Origin: Pseudomonadota bacterium
GTDB lineage: Bacteria; Pseudomonadota; Alphaproteobacteria; Rhizobiales; Xanthobacteraceae
Direction of reading: 5' to 3'
DNA: 64,000 nucleotides
Assembly (NCBI GenBank): GCA_023386635.1
Contig: JAEWJH010000110.1
Location: 25,596-89,595, forward strand
Shown here in pieces: positions 42,892 to 50,776 of this stretch. A program made the position numbers and the translations under genes. How positions within the stretch are numbered: position 1 is the stretch's first letter; every line of letters starts with the position of its first letter. The notes under the pieces are model-generated. The model worked only from the letters and a program-made list of their open reading frames with translations, ran no database searches and had not been told where the DNA came from.

Positions 42892-44337
42892 ATGTGGCGT
42901 CCGCCGGAGCGCATTCAGCATCAACCGAGCCACGGCCGCGTGCCGACGCAGGCGGAAGCCGCCGCCTCGCGCCTGTTCTCACCGGTCGCGATCGGCATGC
43001 TGACGCTCAAGCAGCGCACCTGGGTGCCGGCGATGGTGCCATGGCGCGCCACCGAGGACGGCTTCGTCACCGATAACGTCATCGACTGGTATGTCCGCTT
43101 CGCCAGGGGTCGCCCCGGCGCGATCGTGGTGGAGGCCACCGGCGTCCGCGACGTTCCGAGCGGCCCGCTGATGCGGATCGGTCACGACCGGTTCCTGCCC
43201 GGCCTCAAGCGCCTCACCGACGCGGTGCGCGAGGCGAGCGGCGGCGAGACAAAACTGTTCATCCAGATCATCGACTTCCTGTCGATCCGCCGCCGCCCGG
43301 CGCGCGACAAGTTCTTCCAGCGCTTCCTCGCCATCACCGACGCGCACCGCGCGGCGTTGCAGATGACCGACGATGCGGAGATCCGCACCGCGCTCGCGGC
43401 GATGAAGGACGACGAACTCAAGGACATCCTCTCCGACCGCGAGCTGGAGGATTTGCAGTTCGGCGCGCGCGAGCGCGTCACCGACACGCATCTGCCGCAT
43501 ATCGCCGAGCTGCCGCGCGTGCTGCCCGGCCTGTTCGCCGACGCATCGCTGCGCGCGCAACAGGCGGGCTTCGACGGCGTCGAGCTGCATTACGCGCACG
43601 CCTATACGATGGCCTCGTTCCTCTCGCGCACCAACACCCGCACCGACGGTTATGGCGGCGCGCGCGAGAACCGCGTCAAGCTGCCGCTCGAAGTGTTCGC
43701 CGCCGTGCGCGACCGCGTCGGCAAGGATTACGCGGTCGGCTGCCGCTATCTCGCCGAGGAATGCATCGACGGCGGCAACGAGGTCGACGACGCCGTCTTT
43801 TTCGGCGAAGCGTTCGCGCGCGCGGGCATGGATTTCCTCTCGACCTCGCGCGGCGGCAAGTTCGACGACGCCAAACAGCCCGGCGTCGGCGCCGCGGCTT
43901 ATCCCTATACGGGGCCGAGCGGCTACGAATGCATGCCGCAATACATCTCCGATGCGCGCGGCCCGTTCGGCCGCAACATCGCGCCGACCAAAGCGGTGCG
44001 CGAGGCGATCCGCGCCGCCGGTCTGACGACGCCGGTGGTGTGCACCGGCGGCGTGCATAATTTCGAGATGGCGGAGAAGATGCTGGCCGACGGCGTGTGC
44101 GACATCGCCGGCGCGGCGCGCCAGGCGCTCGCCGATCCGGACTGGACGCGCAAGACGCAGATCGGTCGCGGCGCCGAGGTCCGCATCTGCGAATACACCA
44201 ATTACTGCGAAGGCCTCGACCAGAAGCACAAGCCGGTGACCTGCCAGCTCTGGGACAAGGAGGCGCTCGACGCGCCGGACGCCAAGCGCACGTCGGACGG
44301 CAAGCGCCGCACCGTCGCGCCGGCGTGGGAGCCCTAG
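42892..44337 (+). CDS. Old Yellow Enzyme-family NADH:flavin oxidoreductase
   Basis: A 481-residue FMN TIM-barrel. Hallmarks are the N-terminal SRLFSPVAIGMLTLKQRTWVP, GFDGVELHYAHAYTMASFLS followed by NTRTDGYGG, and the C-terminal VCTGGVHNFEMAEKML and DIAGAARQALADPDW. It carries an insertion of about 60 residues (about 120-190) and a C-terminal Cys-containing region (ICEYTNYCEGLDQ, then VTCQLWDK) reminiscent of the FeS domain of larger OYE relatives, but without a full cluster motif. It may reduce an enoyl or aminobenzoyl-CoA made by the divergent ligase; this is inference. Confidence 0.88.
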   Translation: MWRPPERIQHQPSHGRVPTQAEAAASRLFSPVAIGMLTLKQRTWVPAMVPWRATEDGFVTDNVIDWYVRFARGRPGAIVVEATGVRDVPSGPLMRIGHDRFLPGLKRLTDAVREASGGETKLFIQIIDFLSIRRRPARDKFFQRFLAITDAHRAALQMTDDAEIRTALAAMKDDELKDILSDRELEDLQFGARERVTDTHLPHIAELPRVLPGLFADASLRAQQAGFDGVELHYAHAYTMASFLSRTNTRTDGYGGARENRVKLPLEVFAAVRDRVGKDYAVGCRYLAEECIDGGNEVDDAVFFGEAFARAGMDFLSTSRGGKFDDAKQPGVGAAAYPYTGPSGYECMPQYISDARGPFGRNIAPTKAVREAIRAAGLTTPVVCTGGVHNFEMAEKMLADGVCDIAGAARQALADPDWTRKTQIGRGAEVRICEYTNYCEGLDQKHKPVTCQLWDKEALDAPDAKRTSDGKRRTVAPAWEP

Positions 44338-44388
44338 GCACCGGAGCCTCAGCATGGGCGGACCGAATGGCCCGCCGCTCTCTCCGCC

Positions 44389-44477
44389 GTCATGCCCGGC
44401 TTTTGCCGGGCATCCACGTCTTACCTTCTGTCATGAAGACAAGACGTGGATGGCCGGGACTGCGCCCGGCCATGACG
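44389..44477. repeat. Palindromic intergenic repeat, family B
   Basis: An 89-bp element: gtcatgcccggcttttgccg at one end, cccggccatgacg at the other, with ATCCACGTCTT and AAGACGTGGAT arms facing each other around a central 19-base loop. It lies after the OYE gene. Confidence 0.75.
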
Positions 44478-44496
44478 TAAGTGTGGCGGCCTCGCC

Positions 44497-45042
44497 CTAC
44501 GGGGGCGTCGCCATCACCCGCCGCATCTCGCCCGCGATCACCGCCGCCAGTTCCTGTGCCAGCGATGCGCACCGCCCCTCGCGCGGGCAGCGTGCGAGAT
44601 CGATCAGCGCCGCGCCGAGCATGTCGATGACTTTCACGTCGGCCTCCACCGCGCGCCGCCCGGCCCGCGTCGCGCGCGCCACATGCGCGCGGTTGAGCGC
44701 CCGTGCCGCCGCCGCGTCGGTAAGATCGACCACCTGCCGCACGCGGCCGGCGATGCGCTGCGCCGCGGCCGGATCGAGCAGCGTCACGATGCCGGACACG
44801 CGGCTCTCGCGCGGCGACCAGCCGCCGTTGCGCGCACGGTTATAGATCGCGCGCTCGCTGAGGCCCGCCGCAGCGGCGATCTCGCGCACCGTCAGCGTCG
44901 ATTGTTCATAGAGCAGCCGCAGGCTCGCCTTGAGATCGCGCGGATCGGGATCGGCGGGGGACGAAGCGGACGGATCGGAGGATACAGACTCGGCCAACAG
45001 ACGCGCACGCGTCTTCAGCCGCAGCGATGCACGGCGGGGCAT
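44497..45042 (-). CDS. HTH protein, candidate regulator or small-terminase-like
   Basis: 181 residues. A basic N-terminus (MPRRASLRLKTRARLL) and acidic linker precede a helix-turn-helix at about 42-72 (EQSTLTVREIAAAAGLSER, then AIYNRARNGGW). This HTH followed by an Arg-Asn-Gly-Gly-Trp turn resembles the N-terminal domain of phage small terminases, but simple regulators share it. The C-terminal part is helical (about 85-170). Its promoter (45074-45102) carries the same 13-bp palindrome as the GTA-like locus promoter. The gene is therefore a candidate partner or regulator of that locus; this is inferred from the shared site. Confidence 0.7.
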   Translation of the reverse strand: MPRRASLRLKTRARLLAESVSSDPSASSPADPDPRDLKASLRLLYEQSTLTVREIAAAAGLSERAIYNRARNGGWSPRESRVSGIVTLLDPAAAQRIAGRVRQVVDLTDAAAARALNRAHVARATRAGRRAVEADVKVIDMLGAALIDLARCPREGRCASLAQELAAVIAGEMRRVMATPP

Positions 45043-45073
45043 GATCGAACTCGCAAGGATGGAGGATGCCGGA

Positions 45074-45102
45074 AGCCTAGCGCAGCAGCGTCACGCTGTA
45101 AA
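45074..45102 (-). promoter_or_regulatory. Promoter of the HTH gene, with the same palindrome as the GTA-locus promoter
   Basis: On the minus strand TTTACA (45102-45097) and TAGGCT (45079-45074) are spaced 17 bp. CAGCGTGACGCTG lies at 45098-45086 in the same register to the -35 as at 39129-39117. The predicted leader to ATG 45042 is about 25 bases. Confidence 0.7.
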
Positions 45103-45113
45103 GGATTATTTTC

Positions 45114-45824
45114 TTATGCATTATCCGGCAGCGGAAACCAGTCGTCGCGCTGATAGTCGAAATACCGCGTCATCGCCGCGCCATTCCATTCATATTGCAG
45201 GTGCCGCTCCTGCACCGGCACGCCGACCACGTCCGGCCAGAACGCTGCGACGCATTTCCCCGAGGCATGGCGCACGCTCGGATAGACAATGCCGTCGCTT
45301 CCATCGCCCCGCCGCGCGCGGGCAAAACTCTGTCCCGCGGCATAAGAGTCCGGCGACAGGATCGCGGCGCGCTCTGTCTTCGACAGCGTCGCGACATCAT
45401 CGAAGGCATGATCGATCGCGCCGATCAGCACGCGCATGGCCTCGCGGCGCGGCGGATCGTGCGCGTCGGCGGCAAAGCGCGCGAAGTGATAGGCCGTCTC
45501 GCAGATCGCGGTATCGAACGTGCTCGCCGCATAGAACACACCGAAACTCCCGTCGGAGAAACGCGAGCCTTTTGGATTGAGATGCGTAAACGACGCCATC
45601 ACGAAGCTCGCGCCCGGCCCGCTGACGCGCCTCGTGGCCGGCACGAGACTGATGTCGCCCACCGCGTCGCGCACGCGCGGATTGGTCGCCTGTTCGAGTT
45701 CAATCAGCGCTTCCCACACCAGCGGATCGTTCGACACGCGCTCGAACAGATCGATCGGCGGATAGCGGGACGCGATAATGCGCCACGCTTGTGACCACAC
45801 GACTTGGCGTTGTTTCAGCGCCAC
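45114..45824 (-). CDS. RES-domain toxin
   Basis: 236 residues. The RES fold is marked by WRIIASRYPPIDLFE near the N-terminus, the central RFSDGSFGVFYAASTFDTAICE (Arg, Tyr and Glu positions of the active site) and the Ser in GSDGIVYPSVRHASGKCVAAF. RES toxins consume NAD+ and are ADP-ribosyltransferase-like. The start is GTG 45824; further upstream in this frame there is a stop in the tandem repeats. Downstream partner of the Xre/MbcA/ParS antitoxin, separated by 46 bp of 14-bp repeats. Confidence 0.85.
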   Translation of the reverse strand: MALKQRQVVWSQAWRIIASRYPPIDLFERVSNDPLVWEALIELEQATNPRVRDAVGDISLVPATRRVSGPGASFVMASFTHLNPKGSRFSDGSFGVFYAASTFDTAICETAYHFARFAADAHDPPRREAMRVLIGAIDHAFDDVATLSKTERAAILSPDSYAAGQSFARARRGDGSDGIVYPSVRHASGKCVAAFWPDVVGVPVQERHLQYEWNGAAMTRYFDYQRDDWFPLPDNA

Positions 45825-45828
45825 CGCG

Positions 45829-45884
45829 TTACGACCAAGGCTTTACGACCAAGGCCTTACGACCAAGGCCTTACGACCATGGCG
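45829..45884. repeat. Four tandem 14-bp repeats between antitoxin and RES toxin
   Basis: Units at 45829, 45843, 45857 and 45871 share ttacgaccaaggc(t/c); the last ends atggcg. Read on the minus strand each unit contains GGTCGTAA, and the fourth supplies the antitoxin stop codon. Because 14 is not a multiple of 3, the repeats cannot extend either reading frame. Confidence 0.85.
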
Positions 45885-46290
45885 CGCGTGCGGCGTCGAG
45901 ATAAACGCGCACGGCAGCAAGATCGGTCACGTCACCGCCGGCCATGCGTTGCAGCGGCGTCTGGCCGCCGAAGAAGGCGTTGGGCCGCGTGACCCAGGAA
46001 TCCGCCTGCGCCGGATCGGAATAGACGATCTGCAGCGCCTTCCAGATGCCGGCGACATAACCGATACGCCGCAGCACATCTTCCGGCAGCCGCATGGTCC
46101 GCCCGCCCTTCTTCCAGAGGAAGAACGTGCGCTGCGCCGGCGCGCCGAGCATGCGCCGCGCCGCGGCGTTGTCGACGCCCCAGCGCTCCATGATCGCGAA
46201 GAAGCCGGCCAGCGCCGCGGCCTGCCGATCGCCGGTCAGAGTCTCGGACAAGGGGCGCGGGGCGGTTTGGGCGGTGGCGGATGTGATCAT
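45871..46290 (-). CDS. Xre/MbcA/ParS-type antitoxin
   Basis: 139 residues. It has an N-terminal helical region with ALAGFFAIMERWGVDNAAARRMLG and the C-terminal MbcA/ParS toxin-binding domain (YVAGIWKALQIVYSDPAQAD, then WVTRPNAFFGGQTPLQRMAGGD and VRVYLDAARAPW), the signature of RES partners. It neutralises the RES toxin and likely represses the operon through the inverted repeat at 46302-46341. ATG 46290 was chosen; in-frame starts at 46314 and 46326 would lie inside that operator. Confidence 0.85.
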   Translation of the reverse strand: MITSATAQTAPRPLSETLTGDRQAAALAGFFAIMERWGVDNAAARRMLGAPAQRTFFLWKKGGRTMRLPEDVLRRIGYVAGIWKALQIVYSDPAQADSWVTRPNAFFGGQTPLQRMAGGDVTDLAAVRVYLDAARAPWS

Positions 46291-46301
46291 GAGGCGTCCA
46301 G

Positions 46302-46341
46302 TGCAGTTCTGCATAATATAGGTCAATTATGCGAAACTGCA
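46302..46341 (-). promoter_or_regulatory. Operator/promoter of the RES-Xre toxin-antitoxin operon
   Basis: Two 16-bp arms (46302-46317 and 46326-46341) are inverted with 14 of 16 matching: tgcagttctgcataat against attatgcgaaactgca, with an 8-bp spacer. On the minus strand TTGCAG and TATATT elements spaced 16 bp lie within it, so a bound antitoxin would cover the promoter. Confidence 0.75.
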
Positions 46342-46392
46342 ATAAACGTAGGACAGGTAATTGGTTACCTAAGCGCTGCTAGGCGGCCGTCT

Positions 46393-46989
46393 TTACGGGC
46401 GCTGCCCCGCCGGCTTCTTCTTCACCGGCTCTTTCTTCGCAGCCTTCGGCACACGCCCCGGCCACTTCACGATGTGATCCTCAAGGTCGGCATCCGGCAC
46501 GCCGCGCTCGGAGAAAATCGTGCGGCCGCGCAGCGACACGCCGGCCTCGTGCACGGTCTCCGCGCTGCCGGAGACGAGCGGATGCCACCACATCAGCTCC
46601 TTGCCTTCCGCCAGCAGCCGGTAGGCACAGGTCGGCGGCAGCCAGTTGAAGTCGGCAACCTCCTCCGGCGTGAGCTTGACGCAATCGGGCACTTTCTTCT
46701 GCCGGTTCTTGTAGTCGGAGCAGCGGCAGGTGCCGGCATCGAACAGCTTGCAGACGACATCGGTGAAGAAGATCTCCTTGGTGTCTTCTTCCTCGAGCTT
46801 GTTGAGGCAGCAGCGACCGCAGCCATCGCACAGGCTCTCCCACTCCAGCCGCGTCATCTGGTCGAGCCGCTTCGTCCGCCAGAACGGCAGCGGTGCGGTG
46901 TCGGCCACTGGCCGAGCGGCGCGCGCCGGCGCGGCAATCTGGTCGGACAATCCGCGCGCCTTTCTCCCACGTCCAAGATGATCTGACAT
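46393..46989 (-). CDS. YcgN/UPF0260-like cysteine-cluster protein
   Basis: 198 residues. After a basic/Ala-rich N-terminus comes FWRTKRLDQMTRLEWESLCD, then GCGRCCLNKLEEEDT, TDVVCKLFDAGTCRCSDY and VPDCVKLTPEEV, the Cys pattern of the UPF0260/YkgJ zinc- or iron-cluster family, followed by WLPPTCAYRLLAEGKEL and WHPLVSG. The Lys/Pro-rich C-terminal tail (PKAAKKEPVKKKPAGQRP) is extra. The biochemical role of the family is not established. Single gene. Confidence 0.9.
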   Translation of the reverse strand: MSDHLGRGRKARGLSDQIAAPARAARPVADTAPLPFWRTKRLDQMTRLEWESLCDGCGRCCLNKLEEEDTKEIFFTDVVCKLFDAGTCRCSDYKNRQKKVPDCVKLTPEEVADFNWLPPTCAYRLLAEGKELMWWHPLVSGSAETVHEAGVSLRGRTIFSERGVPDADLEDHIVKWPGRVPKAAKKEPVKKKPAGQRP

Positions 46990-47064
46990 GGCCTCTGTCT
47001 AGGCGATTCCGCTGGAAAATGCGGGAGCTATAAATGGCCGGGTACGATGGTGTGTAGCCACATC

Positions 47065-47096
47065 TTGACCAAAACGACGCTGGTGTATAAATACAC
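47065..47096 (+). promoter_or_regulatory. hicAB promoter and palindromic operator
   Basis: TTGACC at 47065-47070 pairs with TATAAA at 47086-47091 (15-bp spacing). The palindrome gtgtat-aa-atacac occupies 47083-47096, covering the -10, and ends exactly where the hicA ATG begins. No Shine-Dalgarno can be seen, and the transcript would start at or near the ATG. Confidence 0.65.
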
Positions 47097-47294
47097 ATGC
47101 GCTCAGGCGACATTATCGCGAAGCTGGTCGAAGATGGCTGGGTTCAAGTCGCCCAGAAGGGCAGCCATCTTCAATTCAAACATCCGGTGAAGCGCGGGCG
47201 AGTGACCGTGCCGCATCCGAAAGCGGATATCCCGCTCGGAACGCTGAAGAGCATCGAGAAACAAGCCGGACTGATACTGAGGCCCCGACGGTGA
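47097..47294 (+). CDS. hicA: HicA mRNA-interferase toxin
   Basis: 65 residues, a double-stranded-RNA-binding-like fold. RSGDIIAKLVEDGWVQVAQKG and the catalytic His in GSHLQFKHP (about residue 24) are the family core, followed by VTVPHPKADIPLGTLKSIEKQAGL. It cleaves mRNA and stops growth when HicB is lost. Start ATG 47097 is fixed by the core. No ribosome site precedes it, suggesting a leaderless message. Its stop overlaps the HicB GTG by 4 bp. Confidence 0.93.
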   Translation: MRSGDIIAKLVEDGWVQVAQKGSHLQFKHPVKRGRVTVPHPKADIPLGTLKSIEKQAGLILRPRR

Positions 47295-47686
47295 CCCAAT
47301 ACATCGCGTTGATCCATAAGGATAAAAACAGCGACTACGGCGTCTCTTTCCCCGATCTGCCGGGAGTCATTACTGCTGGGAGCAGTTTGGATGAAGCCCG
47401 CGCGATGGCCGCCGAAGCCCTCGCTTTGCATCTTGCGGGCATGGAGGAAGACGGCGAGGCCCTGCCCGCGCCCTCCTCTCTTGAAGATGTGATGGCGATC
47501 GCCGAAAACCGGCAAGCCGTGGCGGCGCTGATCGAAGTCCCGACTGCCGCGCCCCGAAGCGTTCGGGTTAACGTGACGATCCCCTCCGACGTGCTGGAGG
47601 AAATCGACCGGCGTGCCGAGCAGGAAGGCTTTACGCGTTCCGGCTTCCTGACGCAGGCGGCACGAAAGTCGCTGGCCGCCGCCTGA
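47291..47686 (+). CDS. hicB: HicB antitoxin
   Basis: 131 residues. The N-terminal partial RNase H-like domain (YIALIHKDKNSDYGVSFPDLPGV, then TAGSSLDEARAMAAEALALHL) binds HicA, and the C-terminal RHH-like part (RVNVTIPSDVLEEIDRRAEQEGFTRSGFLTQAAR region) binds DNA. It starts with GTG 47291 overlapping hicA by GTGA. It should repress the operon via the palindrome at 47083-47096. Confidence 0.92.
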   Translation: MTQYIALIHKDKNSDYGVSFPDLPGVITAGSSLDEARAMAAEALALHLAGMEEDGEALPAPSSLEDVMAIAENRQAVAALIEVPTAAPRSVRVNVTIPSDVLEEIDRRAEQEGFTRSGFLTQAARKSLAAA

Positions 47687-47877
47687 CTCCAGGATCCGAC
47701 GTTCGGCCGCCCCCAATTCCGCCCCATTTCCGTTCACCTTGAGGACCTTGCGGCATGGTCCGGGGGGTGCGGATCGGCTAAACAGAGGCTTGGGATTCCG
47801 CCGGCCGGCACGCCGCCGGGCGGCACAATCCGGTCGGCATGATCCGGCCGAACACCGTCTAGGACCTGGAACCGCCC

Positions 47878-50124
47878 GTGCGCCATTGGCTCCCCGAAGA
47901 CTGGCTCGCCTCGCTGCGGCGCTTCCTGCTCGACTTCGACTCGCGCGTCGACTCCTCGATGTTCCAGAGCGGCAAGGCCGCGCGCGAAGGCTTCGAGCGC
48001 TATTCCACCTTCATGGACCGCTTCCACACCGCCGGCTGGCGGCGCTGGATCAACGAGGGCCTGTCGGAATGCGCCAATATCGGCACCGTCGGCCTGACGC
48101 TGATGCTGGCGCTGGCGATCCCGGCGTTTCAGGAAACCTCCGACGGCGACTGGCTGAAGAAGTCCGACCTCGCGGTGACGTTCCTCGACCGCTACGGCAA
48201 CGAGGTCGGCTCGCGCGGCATCAAGCACAATGACTCGATCCCGCTGGAAGAGTTTCCCGATCATCTGATCAAGGCGACCATCGCCACCGAGGACCGGCGC
48301 TTCTACGAGCATTTCGGCATCGACATCGCCGGCACGTTCCGCGCGCTCGCCACCAACGCGAAAGCCGGCGGCGTCGTGCAGGGCGGCTCGTCCCTGTCGC
48401 AGCAGCTCGCGAAGAACCTGTTTCTCTCGAACGAGCGCACCATCGAACGCAAGGTGAAGGAAGCGTTCCTCGCCATGTGGCTCGAGGCGCATCTCACCAA
48501 GAACGAGATCCTGAAACTCTATCTCGACCGCGCCTATATGGGCGGCGGCGCGTTCGGCGTCGACGCGGCGGCGCAGTTCTATTTCAACAAGTCGGCGCGC
48601 GACGTGACCCTCGCGGAAGCGGCGATGCTCGCCGGCCTGTTCAAGGCGCCCACCAAGTTCGCGCCGCACGTCAACCTGCCGGCCGCGCGCGCCCGCGCCA
48701 ATGTGGTACTCGACAATCTGGTGGAAGCCGGTTTCATGACCGAGGGCCAGGTGTTCGGCGCGCGGCGCAATCCGGCGAGCGTGGTCGACCGCCGCGACGA
48801 GCGGTCGCCGAACTATTATCTCGACTACGCCTTCGACGAGATGAAGAAGATCGTCGATACGTTCCCGAAGTCGATGACCGAGCGCGTGTTCATCGTCCGC
48901 ACCGGGCTCGACAACAACATCCAGCGCGTCGCGGAAGACGCGATCGAGAATTCGCTGCGGCAGTTCGGGCAGGATTATCACGTCAAGCAGGCCGGCACGG
49001 TGGTGACCGACGTGTCGGACGGTTCGATCCGCGCCATCGTCGGCGGCCGCGACTACGGCGCGAGCCAGTTCAACCGCGCGGTCGATGCGCTGCGGCAGCC
49101 GGGTTCGTCGTTCAAGCCGTATGTCTATGCGACGGCGCTGGAGAACGGGTTCAAGCCGTCGTCGATCGTTGTCGATGCGCCCATTTGTCTCGGCAACTGG
49201 TGCCCGCAGAACTACGGCCGGTCCTATGCCGGTTCGATCACGCTGCTGACCGCGATCACCAAGTCGATCAACACGATCCCGATCCGGCTGTCGCTCGCGC
49301 TCGGCAACGGCAACGCCAAGGCCGGCCGCGCCAAGATCGTCAAGACCGCGCGCGACATGGGCATCCGCACGCCGCTGATCGATACGCCGTCGCTGCCGAT
49401 CGGCGCCGCCGAAGTCACGATCCTCGATCACGTCGGCGCGTATGGCACGTTCCCGCGCGAGGGCAGGATGATCCCGGCGCACGCGATCCTCGAAGTGCGC
49501 ACCGGCAACGGCGAGACGGTGTGGCGGTTCGACCGCGACGGGCCGAAGCCGAAGCAGGTGATCCCCGCCTCCGTCGCCCGCGACATGAACATGATGATGA
49601 ACTCCGTGGTCGAGAACGGCACCGCCCGCCGCGCCCGCCTCGATGGAGTGCAGGTGGCGGGCAAGACGGGCACCACCAACGGCTATCGCGATGCGTGGTT
49701 CATGGGCTTCACCGGCAACTATGTCTGCGGCGTCTGGTTCGGCAACGACGACTACGCGCCGATGAATAAGATGACCGGCGGCTCGCTGCCGGCGATGACC
49801 TGGCACGCGATCATGGAATACGCGCATCAGGGCATCGAGATCAAAACCATTCCCGGCGTGCCGGCGCTGCAGCGCCGCGAGCCGCTGGTCGCCGCCAACA
49901 CCAGCGCGAAGAAGACCGAGCCGGCGCCGGAGCGCCCGCCGACGCTGACGCGCAAGGCGGCGGATATCCTGGTGCGGGTCGAGCGGATGATGGACGACGC
50001 GACCCGCGCGCTGCCACCCACCGCCGCCTCCGGCCAGGCCCCGCAACGCAGTTCGGCGCTGCCGCAACCCGGCGCGGTGGCGAGCGCGCAGGCATCGACC
50101 CCGTCGGCCGTGCAAAGACAATAA
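47878..50124 (+). CDS. Penicillin-binding protein 1A (bifunctional)
   Basis: 748 residues. It has a cytoplasmic N-terminal extension, one TM helix (about 72-90), a GT51 glycosyltransferase domain with ATEDRRFYEHFGIDIAG and GGSSLSQQLAKNLFLS plus KEAFLAMWLE, and a transpeptidase domain with the active Ser in GSSFKPYVYATALE, SINTIP (SxN) and KTGTTNGYRDAWF (KTG box). The C-terminal Pro/Ala tail is disordered. It builds and crosslinks peptidoglycan. GTG 47878 was chosen as the first start that gives the conserved extension. A longer frame upstream was not supported. Confidence 0.94.
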   Translation: MRHWLPEDWLASLRRFLLDFDSRVDSSMFQSGKAAREGFERYSTFMDRFHTAGWRRWINEGLSECANIGTVGLTLMLALAIPAFQETSDGDWLKKSDLAVTFLDRYGNEVGSRGIKHNDSIPLEEFPDHLIKATIATEDRRFYEHFGIDIAGTFRALATNAKAGGVVQGGSSLSQQLAKNLFLSNERTIERKVKEAFLAMWLEAHLTKNEILKLYLDRAYMGGGAFGVDAAAQFYFNKSARDVTLAEAAMLAGLFKAPTKFAPHVNLPAARARANVVLDNLVEAGFMTEGQVFGARRNPASVVDRRDERSPNYYLDYAFDEMKKIVDTFPKSMTERVFIVRTGLDNNIQRVAEDAIENSLRQFGQDYHVKQAGTVVTDVSDGSIRAIVGGRDYGASQFNRAVDALRQPGSSFKPYVYATALENGFKPSSIVVDAPICLGNWCPQNYGRSYAGSITLLTAITKSINTIPIRLSLALGNGNAKAGRAKIVKTARDMGIRTPLIDTPSLPIGAAEVTILDHVGAYGTFPREGRMIPAHAILEVRTGNGETVWRFDRDGPKPKQVIPASVARDMNMMMNSVVENGTARRARLDGVQVAGKTGTTNGYRDAWFMGFTGNYVCGVWFGNDDYAPMNKMTGGSLPAMTWHAIMEYAHQGIEIKTIPGVPALQRREPLVAANTSAKKTEPAPERPPTLTRKAADILVRVERMMDDATRALPPTAASGQAPQRSSALPQPGAVASAQASTPSAVQRQ

Positions 50125-50197
50125 TCGCTGCGCTGGCTATCATCCCTCCGGATTCGCTGACCTCTCCCTGTTTTCAGCCCGTTGATTTGGACCGACC

Positions 50198-50776
50198 GTG
50201 CGACTGCTTTTCGGCTCGCTGTTCATGCTCGCGATTGCCGCGCTCGCGGGCCTCGGCGCGACCTGGCTGTCGCTGACGCGGCACATCGCGTTCGGCGGGC
50301 TGACCATCGGCGCGTGGACCGCATGGCCGAAAGCAGGCACCGCCGATGCCGATCCTTATGCGCGCGCCAACATCGCCCGTACCGGCCAACTTCCGACCGG
50401 CCTCGGCGACGGCGTCGCCTTCCTGGCGCAGAGCGACGACAGCGGCAAACCGCTTGACGGCCGCTGCACGGTGACGCTTACCGGCACCACGCCGGCAGCG
50501 CGATTCTGGACGCTGACGCTCTACAATCCCGAAGGCAAACTCGTCGCCAACACGCTAAACCGCTATGGCTTCACCAGTCAGGAGATCGTGCGGGAGGCCA
50601 ACGGCGAGTTCATCATCACAGTCACGTCGCGCGCCGTGAGCGGCAACTGGCTGCCGACCGGCGGCGCCGGCCGCTACCAGCTGCTGCTGCGGCTCTACGA
50701 TACGCCGGTCGGCGTCGCCACCCGCGCCGGCCGCGAAGCGCCGATGCCGCGCGTCGAAGCGAAGGACTGCCCATGA
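50198..50776 (+). CDS. DUF1214 domain protein
   Basis: 192 residues with an N-terminal membrane anchor/signal (LLFGSLFMLAIAALAGLGATW) and a beta-rich DUF1214 domain: GLTIGAWTAWPKAGTADADP, RARTGQ-type turn at YARANIARTGQL, RFWTLTLYNPEG and the C-terminal QLLLRLYDTP. It starts with GTG. Overlaps the DUF1254 gene by ATGA. In many bacteria DUF1254 and DUF1214 are parts of one protein; here they are two coupled genes. Function unknown, envelope located. Confidence 0.88.
   Translation: MRLLFGSLFMLAIAALAGLGATWLSLTRHIAFGGLTIGAWTAWPKAGTADADPYARANIARTGQLPTGLGDGVAFLAQSDDSGKPLDGRCTVTLTGTTPAARFWTLTLYNPEGKLVANTLNRYGFTSQEIVREANGEFIITVTSRAVSGNWLPTGGAGRYQLLLRLYDTPVGVATRAGREAPMPRVEAKDCP

Noticed and set aside
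45829..45884. Possible CRISPR-like array
   Set aside because: Units are directly adjacent with no spacers and only 14 bp long; no cas genes nearby. The same applies to the 15-bp repeat at 32641.
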